From contig NC_133169.1 of assembly GCF_040802235.1 (NCBI RefSeq), positions 41,795,034 to 41,859,033 on the forward strand: a stretch of 64,000 nucleotides of DNA, read 5' to 3'. Position numbers and translations under genes: made by a program. Source of the stretch: Manis javanica. Its lineage: Eukaryota; Chordata; Mammalia; Pholidota; Manidae. Under the pieces are notes generated by a model. That model made no database searches. It had not been told where the DNA came from and was given only the letters and a program-made list of their open reading frames with translations. Of this stretch, positions 1 through 12,599 are shown one piece after another (position 1 is the stretch's first letter; the number at the start of each line of letters is the position of its first letter).

Positions 1-2620
1 GTGTGTCTTGTTCTCTGGGAAACCCCAGAGTCCTAGACCCAGCACACAGTGTCCGGCCATAAGCACTCTGGGGAGGGAGAAGTGCGATGGGGCCACGGTT
101 GCTCTCCTTCTGCATATCTCCATGCAGCCCAGGGCAGGGACTGGGCAAGTGTGCCAATCTCAGACTTAGTCCAAGCCTCCTTCTGACCCACATTTATACC
201 CAATGTGCCTAAAGGGAATCCAGCTGTCCCAGAAGCCTGCCCATGGCCGTCCACCAGCCAGCCTCCATCAGTGGGACCAGAAATGCCCCAGCATGACAGG
301 GATTGTTCACAAAATCCCAGACCAGCACCAATGCTGCCTTTCCTGGGAGTGGCCCAGAGGCACACCTGTTATGTGCCAGGAGGCCAAGGGGACTCACCTG
401 GTGCCAGTTCAGGAGTTCCAGGATGTGCCTCTGACCCACCACTGGCCCAAAACCCTCCTCCCTTCAGTGCAGAACCCACAGGTGTCCACCAGAAACCCCT
501 CTAATGGGCCTCACATACTGTGCCCCAAAGACCGAGCACTGGGAGGCCCAGCACCAGGGAGAGCTAGTCTCAAACTCACTCAGCTCCTGCTGGCCTGAAC
601 CACGAGGGTCCTGAGGTCTACCCAGGGGGTCCTCCTGCAATGGCGAATCCCTCGTGGCTGGGATCGTGAGCCCTTGAAGCCAGTTCGTGGAATCAAACAC
701 AGGAAGTCATGCAAAATGAGACAGAGGAATGCGGCCCACATGCCAGAACACAGATTCTAGCTGCTGTTGCCCTGCTTGAGGGAAGACTGTCACGGTCCCC
801 TCAGGAGCTCCCCTTCAAGCCTTCTCTAGCCATGAGGTGGCCGCCCTAGAACAGACCAAAGCCATATTTGGTCATCTGATGGCTGAATACTCAATGTCAC
901 ATGCTCCTATTAAACAACCCCATGATTATTTTCTCTACCTATAATATTCTAAGCCCTGCTTCCCTGCTGCCCTCTTCCAAAGGTCCCATCCCACCCTATT
1001 TTGGTGGAAGAAACTGTTCTTATCCAGCAGGCCCAGCCCGATCTCACTGACCAGGCTTTGAACAGTCCTGATGGCATCTGGTTCACTGATGGGAGTAGTT
1101 TTATGTCAAATGGGAGGTAAGCAGCTGGGTATGCGGTGGTCTCTGACTCCAGGACACTAGGAGCCAGGTCCCAACCCCCAGCACCTCTGCCCAGGTGGCT
1201 GAACTTGTGCTGACCCGAGCCCTCAAACTACCTGAGGGAATAGCAATAACCATTTACACAGACTCCAAGTACGCCTTCCTTGTGCTCCATGCACACACCA
1301 CCATGTGGTTGGAGGGAGGATTTCAAGGCTCCTGAGACTCTCCCATCAAATATCCTGATCAGATCAACCACCTCTTGGAGGCAGCGTTGCTGCCCAATCA
1401 GTGGCTGTTGTACATTGTAGAGGCCACCGAAGGGGATATTATAGGGAGCAAAGGGCACCAGATGTCAGATGCAGCAGCCAAACAGGCAGCGTATGGGGGC
1501 CTCTTCTGGTCTCTCGGGTACCAGGTCTGAGACCCCTGCCCCCACCTACCCACACACCAGAGGGGTGACTGGGCACAGCAGAAGGGGTTTGAGCCCCTGC
1601 TTTCAGGACGGCTCCAAAAAGGAAAGGTCCTTTTTCTTCCCCAAAACCTCCACTGGAAGGTCTTTAAATCCTTCCACAATGTTACCCATCTAGGGAAAAA
1701 TATCCTTGTCACTCTAACATCCCAGGTGCTCACAGAAGACTTGTCTGAGGTCACTGAAGTGTCCAAAGCCTGCCCCACCTGTGCCATCAATAAGCCTCAA
1801 GGGGCACTAAAGCCCACCCTGGTCCAGGCTGCTCAGTGAGCAGGGACACATCAGGGGAAGGACTGGCAACTAGATTTTACACAAGTGCCTCCCACCCAGC
1901 AGTGTAAGTTCCTATTGGTGTCTGTAGACACCTTCATGGGATGGATAGAGGCATTCCCACTTGGACTAGAAGTCCACTGAGGTAGCCAGCAAGCTGTTGC
2001 ATGAACTTATTCCCGGGTTTGGATTTCCACTCTCTCTTCAGTGACAGTAGCCCTGCCTTTTGTGGCCTCCATTGGTCAGAATGTGTCTAAGGCTCTAGGG
2101 ATTAAATACCAACTACGTTGCTACAGGCAACCCCCATCCTCAGGGGAGGTAGAATCTGCCAACCCAGTCTTAAAATCAGCCATAAGAAAATGCACCCTGG
2201 AGACTGACCTGAAGTGGACAGAGGCTCCCCCAAATGCCCTTCCAAGAACTAGGGTAGTGTTTAAGCCATCCTCAGAATTCAGCCCATCTGATGATGCCCT
2301 GTATGGGAATCCCTTAATTGATCAGAGATTCTCCTTCACTCAAAAGTCTTAGCTTTACATTCATATGCAAGTTTGTTAAGACAGTTGCAATAGGCACTAA
2401 GGGGGTATGGGTTGTTATGGTCACCCCCCCCCAATAAGCCCAAATGCCCCTTAAATCCAGCAGGAATCCAGGTCCTAATCAAAATATGGAAGGATGGCTC
2501 TCCAGCCTCCCAGTCACAATAACCTGAATATGCTGGTCAAATTTAAACACTGGGTCATGGATAATTGTATAAATAGTAGCTTGACCATCTGACTGGGCTG
2601 GACATAAAGGGCTATCAAGA
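1..2620 (+). mobile_element. Class I (gamma-like) ERV remnant, pol end
   Basis: Internal piece of a class I endogenous retrovirus, open at the left window edge. About 1,060-1,335 reads as RNase H: a TDGSS motif near 1,085, then an IYTDSKYAFLVLHAH stretch near 1,255-1,300. A CPTC zinc-finger remnant near 1,770 and core and C-terminal integrase matches follow to about 2,350. A weak QVLIK-type integrase tail is readable to about 2,540. Frames are broken by stops and indels throughout, so no product is expected. The first 1,000 bases match the - strand ERV at 11.4-12.4 kb, but I could not decide whether they are gag or RT-linker sequence. No LTR or env is visible on this side, and homology with the OR units starts near 2,690. 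ERV origin is well supported; the exact subfamily is not. Confidence 0.75.
2041..2352 (+). pseudogene. ERV integrase C-terminal fragment
   Basis: A 103-codon open stretch inside the + strand ERV. It resembles the second half of a gammaretroviral-type integrase core: a VSKALGIKY stretch, a degenerate version of the usual SSGQVERAN segment (here SSGEVESAN) and a degraded L-P-x-A-L-x-R-x-R region. In an intact integrase this domain inserts viral DNA into the host chromosome. It begins at an internal methionine, the upstream part is in other frames with stops, and it ends in a frame that does not continue the domain, so it is a relic. Confidence 0.6.
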
Positions 2621-3051
2621 ACATTTAAATTATATATACTGATACCCGTAAAATAATCATAGTGAAAAATTACCATCTATTACTTAAGGCAAATTTATCA
2701 GAGAATCTAGGAACATTAAATGGTATGACTACCCTCCAATATCATGTTGTCAGCTACTTAAAAAAATTGACTATCACCACTCATCCAATTTATCCAGAGC
2801 TTTATAAAATAATCTTTACATTCATTTATTTATATGCATGTACTTAACACATGATTCACAGGAAATTTAGATACATTTACTCACCGTGGAGGATGCATTT
2901 TCTCCCTGATGTCAATGGAGAAAATGACATGATTAGTTTTAAGGTGAATCTTACTTATTGCAGGTGGTTTTGTCTGTATTGCAGATACCAACTCTTGTGA
3001 TATTGAGGCTGAGGAAATTCATTGAAATAATGTTAATAACTCATAATATCT

Positions 3052-3092
3052 GAGTGTGTGTCACCCACCCACCCACACACACATACACACTT
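3052..3092. repeat. Simple repeat (TG/CCCA/CA)
   Basis: Short run of gtgtgtg, then CCCA repeats, then CA repeats. A low-complexity microsatellite with no other feature. Confidence 0.8.
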
Positions 3093-6000
3093 ACATAGAA
3101 TTTGAAATGTATGGAAATATGAAGGTACAATATTCAACACATTTAAAATTTCAAAATATAATTGTTTACTTCAATATTTCTCAATGTTTTAGTAAATTCA
3201 AAAATTAAGTACAATCTCTAAGCTCTCAAATGCAATAATATTTTTAAGTTTTGCAGATAACTGCTGTGCATTTAATTATTTAAAAATAAACAACACACTA
3301 TTCAAAGTATGTCTTCAACCCTTACAGATTTCTCAAATAGGAAAGCACTTTAAATAGTCTTTATTAATAGTTCTGGAATATGGAGATATTATGATATATT
3401 TTTCTAGGTACTTATCTTTCATTTCTCCTTAATATTTTCTTTTTTTGATATATAAATCCACCATATATTTTGCATTTGCAAATTCTAGTCCAGTGATTTG
3501 CATAGTTTATATATCAGGGGTATTAGTTCAGATACAGTCTAAGACATTTATGGTTAATTTCTTTAAAAATAAGTAAGAAAATATCTGTATAAAAACAAGT
3601 TTTGCAATTAAATTAAATGTTTTTATTCGTTGAAATGATTAATGTCTGCACTAATGTCATTGTTTACACATTTTTTTCTTTGCACAGTTCATTCTAACAT
3701 GGGACTTCTGCTTCAGGCTCTACAATCTAAAGTTTACCTCTGATAGTTATTCATGAAAAGCAGTCAATGAAGAAAGATAGTCTCATATCATAATTTTGTC
3801 ACATAAATGAAATAGTGCATCAAGTTATTTCAATTATTTAATAATAGTGGACCATTTACTACTGTTTGAGAGAAACAAATAGCTGGATTAGTAAAAAAAA
3901 AAAATATGTCTCTGCATCTGTGCTTTAAAGTGGATCTCTTGACTTTGATCTAATATTTTGGAAAAAGGAAAACTCTTGGAAATTTTCTGCTATTTTTGGG
4001 GGGACACATTATATCTGAATATGTAAATATTTATTTGTGGTTTTAAGTATTTTATTTTAACCTTACTGGAATCACAAACCAAAAAAGATAACATTTTCCT
4101 TCTTTAACTAAAACCACAATTCTAAGAATAGTTTTTAAATGGGTGTGGCTGATCAGTGAAAATAATAAAATGTTGATAGATTAAGATCTTAGATTGATTT
4201 TAGCACATATTTACAAATGTTTTATTATTTTAGATCTACATAGAATGGATTAATTTAAGGTGGTTGAGAAATAGTGTAATCCCTTTTAGAATTAGTTATC
4301 TGTAAATAATTGAGAACAGCATTGAGAATAATTTAGTAGCCACAGAATTAACCTAAGAATTTTAAAATTAACTATGATATATGTATTTGGAAATAATGTA
4401 CAATAATTTCTAGGTGTATTTTGAGTTGAAAATGTCAGTGAGGTGAGAGCTTTTGTTTCATATGGGGGCTAAAGGGAAATGGACATTCTGTAAGATTGTG
4501 TGTAAAATTTCAATACTTGAATTTCAGGTCGTGGTTAAACATGATGTATATATAACTGGGATGGCTACACATACCACAAATTTGGTGAACACATGCATTT
4601 CCAGATAAGCTATAAAAAACTAATGAGAAAAGCAATTAACATGGTTAATGGTCAAAGATGCTGAAAAGGAGAAATAATTGGCAGGACAGAGTAAATAACG
4701 CAATAGATTAATCACAGGACTGTAATTTGGTAAAAGCTGTTTCAAAAATGGCAATTCTGAAGTGTCAAAATGTGTAATAACTACAAGTAATATATTTCAA
4801 AAAATATTCATAATACAAATCAGAAAAAGAAATAATGAAGAGCATCAATAGGCAAAGGTCAAATCAATTTTTAGAGAATGAAATATATTTTTCATATGGG
4901 GATATTTAAGTATTTCTGTACTAGGAAGGTCAGTCACTATAGCATCTGTGTCATATTGTTGTTTGGGACACTAATACTCAAAATAGTGATATGAAAATAG
5001 TAATGGTGGTTTCACAGAACAGAGGAAATTAAATCACCGAGATATAAAGAATGAATGCAGTGTGATTTGTTGAGGAGAGGAACAGATAAGCATAAGGAGT
5101 TCATGCTTAGAATATTTAACTTCCTTATTATTGTCATTTGGCAACTTATTTTCTTTTTGTGGTCAGTGTCAAAATTAATTGTAAACTTAGATAGAAACAT
5201 AATTGTATATGAAATTAGATTCTTAAACTGAAAATTACATATAGAATATAAACATGGAAAGATGACTGATTTTATTACAACCATATGAAATTTTAAAATA
5301 TTAACTCTAGGTTGCATAGGAATATAGACAAACCATTTAAAACTTGTACCATAGTAAAATTTGAGTTTATTTCCTCACATAACCACATATAATTCCTCTT
5401 TACTGAGATTAAATTCAGATCAAAATGTGCTTCTTGAAACAACTGTAGTGAAGACCATTTTATTGTTTTTGAAGTTTTTGCCGACTGATTCTTTTAAAAT
5501 ATTAAATGAATTTCTAGAAAAATAAAACTTCAAAATGAGATATAAGAGACAAATGTGCCAATTCCATATATGGATGTCATAGTATCATTAAAATTGAGTT
5601 TAAGAGCAAGGAAAGTACAGCAATTTTGTGCTCACTTTTGCAGGTCATTTTGAAGTAATTATGAACTCTTGATGAACCACAGATCATATTTTAAAAAGCA
5701 ATGAGTTAAACCTCAACTGTGTATCAATATCCAGGCTGAACATGATGTCCAACATTTAACGAAACATATAAGGACATTTATTGTGGTGAGTATTTAATAA
5801 TGTAGATAATTGTCAAATCACTATCTTGTATAAATGAAACCATTAAAATATTGTGTATCAACTGTAGTTCAACAAAAGTCATTGAGAATTTAATCTGTTT
5901 GAAGACTTTACCTATATGAACTAATTACAACTTTAGTAAAATGCTAAGTCTCGTGGGCTGGATATTGCTGAGCACCGTAGGAGCACTGCACGTCATAACC

Positions 6001-6204
6001 CGACAGGGGGACTCAGCGGTCCTGTCCATGCCACATTCCATGTTAACCACTTAATAGTGGTGATAAGCTGAGGAGACCATGACTAATGATGGACCTTTCC
6101 TACACTCAGGGGACAATTTTGTGAATTAGAAGAAAAACACTTTCAAGGAAAATATTTAAGGTGATGTCTTAAACGGTTTTTAGCAATCGTGTGTTTCATG
6201 GTTT

Positions 6205-6222
6205 ACTCCTTTAGTTTTATAG
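6205..6222 (+). promoter_or_regulatory. 3' splice acceptor before OR copy A
   Basis: A pyrimidine-rich run ends in ATAG at 6,219-6,222, 21 nt before the ATG at 6,244. The same spacing occurs in copies B and C. OR genes typically have an intronless CDS preceded by a 5' UTR intron, which fits an acceptor here. The tract is weaker than in copy B, with a purine interruption. Confidence 0.5.
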
Positions 6223-6243
6223 GTCAATCAGAATTTCTGGAAA

Positions 6244-7132
6244 ATGGCCAATTCCACCATGGTGACCGAGTTTCTCCTCATGGGCTTTGCTGATAAGCAG
6301 CAGCTGAGGCTCCTGCTGTCTTTGTTATTCCTACTGATGTACTTGGCCACCTTGTTAGGGAATCTCCTCATCGTCTCTGCCACCACACTTGACCAGAACC
6401 TTCACAAGCCCATGTACTTCTTCCTCAGGAATCTGCCCATATTAGACATGTGTGTATTTCTGGCCCTGTCCCCAAAGCCTATGTCAACTCCCTCATTGAC
6501 AAGATGGCCATTGCAGTGGCTGGCTGTGCAGCTCAAGTCTTCCTAGTTATTTACTGTGTGTATGTGGAACTTATGTTCCTCACCATCATGGCCCGTGACC
6601 GCTATGTGGACATCTGACAGCCCCTCCACTACCCCCTCATCATGAAGCACCAGTTCTGTGTCTGGACAACACTGGTCTCCCAGCTCAGCAGCCTCATCTA
6701 CACAGGTGTGCACACAGGGAACACGTTCCGGCTGTCCTTCTGTCAGTCCAACATGGTCCATCAGTTCTTCTGTGATGTCCCCTCTCTGCTGAGCCTCTCC
6801 TGCTCTGACAACTTCAACAATTTCCTCCTACTTATTGTTTCTGCCATTTTTGTCATTGGTGGATCATTTATTTTTATCACCATGTCTTAAGAGGCAAGGC
6901 CTTCTCCACCTGTGTCCTTCACATCCTGGTGGTGTCTGTCTTCCTCAGCTCTGCCAGCTGTGTGTACCTAAGGCCTTCAGTGGCCTCAGAAACTATCCAG
7001 GGAGTAATTCTTACTGTATGTTATACAATAGTTCTTTCATTCTTGAATCCTATTATTTACAATCTTAGAAACATACAGGTAAGGAAAGCTATAAGGAAAA
7101 TAATATTAAGAAATTATTGTTCTGGAAATTAA
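6244..7132 (+). pseudogene. Olfactory receptor pseudogene, OR14-like, copy A
   Basis: Starts well: the ATG at 6,244 opens an N-terminus with an NST glycosylation site, TM1 and the KPMYFFLRNL segment (functional copy: TPMYFFLRNL). Three lesions against copy B break it. A 1-nt deletion near 6,450-6,465 shifts the frame after LDMC. A TGC-to-TGA change at 6,615-6,617 sits just after the DRYV motif, where copy B reads AICQP. A deletion of about 43 nt near 6,888 removes the third intracellular loop (copy B YIHVFSTVLKFPTGER). The LNPIIYNLRN end and the stop at 7,130-7,132 are still recognisable. An intact protein would be an odorant-binding class A GPCR in olfactory cilia; this copy cannot make one. 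Family 14 is my recognition from the N-terminal TEFLLMGF pattern. Confidence 0.9.
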
Positions 7133-8200
7133 TAAAGATCCATTTCAGATTTATACCCATGTCACTGAGATCCAAACATCTATGAAATAACTGCTTATCA
7201 TATTTTACATATTAGACTGCTTTTTCCAAAATCTCTCTCCTGATATCTGAGTGATTAATGTATAAAATATGCATTTTGTGTTTTATATTACCTTTTCCAC
7301 TTATCTTCCAAAAAAAAAGTTTAAGTACCTCTTTTAATTAGTAGATATCACTGAAGATATTTGATGAGAATTATTTTAAATTATATATAGTTATGATTCA
7401 TCACATATTAATAATACCAATAATTCTTCAGAAGAATAGTTTATACATCAAATATGGAGATAACTTACAGGCTTTATTATCCAAATGTATTTAATGAAAT
7501 GTAAAATAAATCTATAAATGATATGCTACTTATTTATAGATTTATATGTATGTAGAAACTTTAAAAATTTAATCCAAAATTAATAGTAAGCATATGGAGA
7601 AAAAACTACTTTGCAATATATCTGGAAAGTGAAAATTCTCAGAAATGACAATTAAGTAAGTTACTTACTTGATTGACGAACATCCTTCTTTTTCTTGAAA
7701 AGGTGCACCTTAACTCCTTTGGTTGAGGGCTGTTCTCAGTTATTTTATTAGTGTTTCCATGCTGGATGACCCATTCAGAGGACATGGTTTCCATAGTACA
7801 GGGTACTGTCTGATATCTTTGGAAATAATGGTGTTAATTATTTGGCTTTATTAATCTGTGTCAACTCTGGAATTTATATTAGCTAATTAATGCCATAACA
7901 TATAGTCTATTAAAATTATAGCTTAAAATATTTTGCAAATATTTTATCATTTTCAGCGGATCAGTGTTTTCCCCAAACTACAACAAACTGCCCCACTAAT
8001 TCCTAAGCACTTCGGTACATGCTCAGGATTCAAGTTAACCAGGAAATATTGAGACAATACAATGGGAAAAAGCCAGTTCATATAAAAGCATAAGTGAAAT
8101 AAGAAATGTCAATTTCAGAAAATAAATTTCATTCTTCAATGCTTTGAGCTAAAAATAGAGTTTTAAATGAATTTATTATATATAGAAAATAAAAATTTAA
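7133..8200. other. AT-rich downstream flank of OR unit A
   Basis: No gene seen. The first 700 bases are similar to the sequence downstream of copies B and C. The segment near 7,735-7,800 (cagttattttatta and a later attcagag) has a counterpart near 20,520-20,640. The last few hundred bases show nothing recognisable. Confidence 0.5.
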
Positions 8201-8209
8201 ATAACCTAA

Positions 8210-8580
8210 TACGGAGCCACTCCTGAAGGTAACCATCAGTCACTTCTTAATGTCCATGGGTCTAGTACTTTTTTTACATTTTGTTTTATTTTGTTTTTAA
8301 ATTCCACACATAAGTGAAATCATATGGTAGGTATTGTGCTCTTTCCCTGGCTGATTTCACTCAGCATAGTACTGTCTAAGTCCCCTTACATTGTCACAGT
8401 TTCATTTGATTTTATGGCTGAGTAATATTCCACTGTACTTTTGTATAACATATTCTTTATTAATCTATCCGTGGACAGATAGGTGGCTTTCATACCTTGT
8501 ATATTGTTCATGATTCTGGATAAACATAGACTCATACAGAGGTGGAATTACTGGGAAATATACACTATTTCAAATATCTT
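8210..8580 (-). mobile_element. Old L1 3'-end fragment
   Basis: Antisense L1 3' end. ORF2-terminal and 3' UTR signatures are legible on the + strand as ccacacataagtgaaatcat, gatttcactcagcatag and ggctgagtaatattccact. Diverged and 5'-truncated, with no coding capacity. Confidence 0.75.
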
Positions 8581-8649
8581 TTCAAATTTGTTTCTTTTTT
8601 CTTTGAGGCACAGAAGTAGAATTATTACTGGGCTGAGTTTGTCCTCCTC

Positions 8650-9113
8650 AGTTCTTGTCCCCACAAAAGATTGAAAGGCAGACAGACAATAGCTAAGCAG
8701 AAGGAAGTTTTACTTGAACGCACTCCAAGGGACCAGTGGGCCAGAGAAAAGACAGACTAAGGTCCCCATCCATTAGGTGGGAGCCCTTTGTATTGCATCC
8801 TGGCTGGAATGTGCCTCTTGGACTGGGAAGGTGGGGTCATTGGATGACAGGCCCACCAATACAGCCCCCCGCTCAGTGAGCATGTCCTTGCCCATGGTGA
8901 GTGGTGCTCTGGGCAGTCCTTAGTTCGGCTGTGCCCACCGGGAATCTGGTAGTGACCAGTTAGGCCTGTCCTCATCCCCAAGGACGTTCTCTCCCTGCCT
9001 TTGTGGTCTTCACGTGGGCCCCAACTTGGGCAGAGTTTGGGAATTTTTGTCTTTGAACTTTGTTTTCCCCTTCCTGGGATGCCCATGTCTCCCTCTGTAT
9101 AACATCCCTAACA
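8650..9113 (-). repeat. Putative 3' LTR of the - strand ERV
   Basis: On the - strand a purine-rich run (gaggtggggga, read just above 9,113) is followed at once by TGTTAGGG. That is the arrangement of a polypurine tract and LTR start. It lies downstream of the env remnant, as a 3' LTR should. The far end near 8,650 is uncertain: I see no clear CA end or target duplication, and the LTR-like segment at 12.6-12.97 kb is not visibly homologous, so the element may be a mosaic. Confidence 0.45.
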
Positions 9114-12100
9114 TCCCCCACCTCAGGCAGTTGGGACCCCATTCTTTGGGCATTGGTGATGAGGGCCCTGGCTGCTTCCTGATGGTAAGGGGTGCAGTTT
9201 GGGGACTGGCTTCTGACTCCTGCTATCTGTCAGCCAGAGCTGGGGATTTCACGGTGGGCCCAGGGTGTCAGGTGTCTGTCTGGTGGTATAAGCCCCAGAG
9301 GGCCTGTGGTGTGGGAGGTGTTGTCCATGGGGAGGTTCTGGTCAGTCCAGGCATCCCGCATATTGTGGCACACTGGCAGAGTGGATTGGCTGGTATCCTT
9401 CCTATAGGACCATCTGGAGGTGGATGGACTGAAGTCTGGAAGATATGACTTATGTTAAAAAGTTGAAGATACATGGGCCAACCAGAAGCAGACTCATGAC
9501 AATAATGAGCGGTATTACTAATGGGGAGAGGAGAGACCATACCCTGCTCCCCAGGATGAGGAGGCTGATAGGCCTGTAGTCCTGGGAATGGCTGGGTGTT
9601 TCTGTTATTTTAGCCATGTGCGTGGTCAAAAATTTCAGTGGTCCTGGTTTCTACTTTTGCTGAGTTATTAATGTGGGTGCAACAGGTAGTATTAAGAACT
9701 GCATACACCCCTCATTTGGAGGCCAATATATAGTCCAAGGCAATTCGGATGTCCATGACTACATTACCAATGAATCTGGTGTTTCTTGGATTTCTTGAAG
9801 GGCTCCCCCTGCCTCATTAGCCAGTTCTTCTAATTCTGCTGTAAGATTGGACAGAATAATTTCATGTTCAACATATCCTGACCATGGGACAATAGTAGTA
9901 AAAACTTTTCTTCCCCAAATAAAAACATCTAGGAGGCCCTGGTGGCTGTGGGAAGGGCTAACTGTTTCATTACAAACTTGGAGATTAGGTGTCATGTATC
10001 CCAGAGAGCACATTCCATATATGAGACAGGGGCTAAGGCACTGAGTGGGTACAGTATGTGTGGCATTGGCACAAACTGCCTGGACACCACAGGAAGTTAC
10101 TGCAAACCCACATAAGAAGGCCATACCTTTAGGGGCACACATGGTAGCAGAATTATTGCCCCCATAGGGTTTGGGGTAAATGCAAGATGTAAAGTTTGCA
10201 GGCCACCAGGAACTAAAATATAACATCCACAGATTGCACAGCATAGACGGTTCTCTGGTACAACTTCCAAACCCTGTGGTACCCTGGCTGTTGAAGGGGG
10301 TAGCAGTATATAAGCAGGCAGTGGGGACATTTGTAGGGTTTTCAAGAGTAAAGGGACTGGCCATGGTAGGGGGGAAAGGGGGGAAAACTAGATTACCATA
10401 CCGGGAGTTGTTTGACAGCTGAGACTTGTAATATGCAGAGGGTAGTGATGCCCTGAGCTCCTGAGGGTGTCTGTGGCACACCCAACAGTTTTTAAGCCCC
10501 ACTGTTGCAAGAGCTTGGGTTATTCGGATTAGAGAATTTTGGGTCCACAGCTCTTGCTTGGATGTGATGACTGGTGAACAATTGGTCACGTTTACAAAAA
10601 GGAGGAGGAAAAGCAGACTAATGGTGATGTGTGGATTCAATGGTGAGTGCAGGGGTGAAACAAACATGTGCTTATCAATTACTGTTTCTTCTGAAGAGAA
10701 CCTTAAGTCTTCCGCTGGTTCACAAATATAGACTGTTCTTCCTTGGGCTCAGATGTGATCCACGGCTTGACCTGTGAGTGATGAATCCAGCTAGTGATCC
10801 TGGGCACTTTAATGGCAGTAGGAGAAGAAAAAGGACCTTTCCTTTTTGGAGCCATCCTGAAGGTAGCGGCTCAAACCCCTTCTGCTGTGCCCAGTCCCCA
10901 CCTCTGGTGTGTGGGCAGGTGGGGACAGTGGTCTCAGAACTGGTACCCGAGAGGCCAGAAGAGGCTCCCATATGCTGCCTGTTTGGCTGCTGCTGCATCT
11001 GGCATCCAGTGCCCTTTGCCTCCTGTAATATCCTCTTCGGTGGCCTCTACAATGTACAATGGCCACTGATTGGGCAGCAAGGCTGCCTCCAAGAGGTGGT
11101 TGATCTGATCAGGATATTTGATGGGAGAGTCTCAGGAGCTTTGAAATCCTCCTTCCAACCACAGGGTGGTGTGTGCATGGAGCACAAGGAAGGCATACTT
11201 GGAGTCTGTGTAAATGGTTTTTGCTATTCCCCCAGGTAGTTCGAGGGCTCGGGTCAGCACAAGTTCAGCCACCTGGGCAGAGGTGCTGGGGGGTTGGGAC
11301 CTGGCTCCTAGTGTCCTGAAGTCAGAGACCATGGCATACCTAGCTGCTTACCTCCCATTTGACATAAAACTACTCCCATCAGTGAACCAGATGCCATCAG
11401 GACTGTTCAAAGCCTGGTCAGATCAGTGAGATCAGGCTGGGCCTGCTGGATAAGAGCTTTTCTTCCACAAAAATAGGGTGGGATGGGACCTTTGGAAGAG
11501 GGAAACAGGGTCGCAGGGTTTAGAATATTTCAAGTACAGGAAATAATCACTGGGTTGTTTAATAGGATCATGTGACATTGAGTATTCAGATGAGTATTCA
11601 TCTGATGAGATGACCAAATAGGGCTTTGGTCTGTACTAGGGGGGGCCACCTGATGGCTGGAGGAGGCCTGCAGGGGAGTTCCTGAGGGGACCATGACAGT
11701 GTCCCCACAAGCAGGGCAACAGCAGCTAAAATCTGTGTTCCAGCATTTTGCATTCCTCTGCTCATTTCGCACAATTTCCTGCATTTGATTTCACGAATTG
11801 GCTTCAAGGGCTCACGATCCCAGCCGCGAGGGATTCGCCATTGCAGGAGGACCCCCTGGGTAGACCTCAGGACCCTCATGGTTCAGGCCAGCAGGAGCTG
11901 AGTGAGTTTGAGACTAGCTCTCCCTGGTGCTGGGCCTCCCAGTGCTCGGTCTTTGGGGCACAGTATGTAAGGCCCATTAGAGGGGTTTCTGGGTGGACAC
12001 CTATGGGTTGTGCACTGAAGGGAGGAGGGTTTTGGGTCAGTGGTGGGTCAGAGGCACATCCGGGAACTCCTGAACTGGCACCAGGTGAGTCCCCTTGGCC

Positions 12101-12440
12101 TCCTGGCACATAACAGGTGTGCCCTCTGGGCCACTCCCGGGAACGGCAGCATTGGTGCTGGTCTGGGATTTTGTGCACAATCCCTGTCATGCTGGGGCAT
12201 TTCTGGTCCCACTGATGGAGGCTGGGCTGGTGGACGGCCATGGGCAGGCTTCTGGGACAGCTGGATTCCCTTTAGGCACATTTGGTATAAATGTGGGTCA
12301 GAAGGAGGCTTGGTCCAAGTCTGATATTGGCACGCATGCCCAGTCCCTACCCTGGGCTGCACAGAGATGTGCAGAAGGAGAGCAACCGTGGCCCCATCAG
12401 GATTCTCTCATCCCAGAGTCCTTACGGCCCGACACTGTGC
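9114..12440 (-). mobile_element. Class I ERV internal region (partial pol, env)
   Basis: A - strand ERV of the same family as 1-2,620. From right to left: an unresolved gag/pol segment matching bases 140-1,000 of the window; RNase H at about 11,390-11,130 (TDGSS near 11,380; IYTDSKYAFLVLHAH); a jump straight to the integrase tail near 10,810-10,750; then env from 10,667. The integrase core is missing, so the element has an internal deletion. Reverse transcriptase is not recognisable. The stretch between env and the LTR, 9,114-9,430, shows no clear domain. Confidence 0.75.
9430..10667 (-). pseudogene. ERV env remnant with 302-codon open SU region
   Basis: The first 302 codons (10,667-9,759) are open. 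There is a hydrophobic signal-peptide-like segment at residues 16-27 and a CWVC motif at 61-64, the position and type of the gammaretroviral SU CXXC isomerase motif. The SU is Cys-rich with several N-X-S/T sites. A heptad-like helix near residues 270-295 resembles the first TM-subunit helix. No furin site or clear fusion peptide is seen. The open stretch ends at a stop at 9,761-9,759. Just beyond it, in another frame, lie remnants of the immunosuppressive-domain/CX6CC region and, near 9,490-9,440, a membrane-anchor-like segment. Frameshifts and stops therefore remove the fusion machinery. A secreted SU fragment is conceivable but not shown. Confidence 0.75.
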
Positions 12441-12599
12441 ACCTACCACCTCTCTGTCTTCCTGCCATTTCTACATGACCTTCCGTCTTTTTTACCTCAT
12501 TGTGCAGGTGCTCACTTCAGTCTCCATTGCTCTGTGTGTAGGTGTGGAATCAGTGTCTGAGTGTAAAAAGGTGGATCTAGGCTCTCTGTGCTCCGCCAT

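Larger units (their letters stand above)
2690..7850 (+). repeat. OR tandem-duplication unit A
   Basis: Copy A of a unit present three times. The motif near 2,700 (agaatctaggaacattaa) matches copies near 15,070 and 30,030. The receptor-like sequence at 6,244-7,132 matches 19,020-19,940 and 46,920-47,840, and downstream similarity (ttttacatattag near 7,200) continues toward 7,850. The 3.5 kb before the receptor is AT-rich with no recognisable gene. It contains a short TG/CA simple repeat near 3,052-3,092 and a small GC-richer patch at 5,945-6,060. Unit limits are approximate and were read by eye. Confidence 0.6.

Noticed and set aside
10778-11239. 153-codon + strand frame
   Set aside because: Antisense of the ERV RNase H and pol remnant on the - strand.
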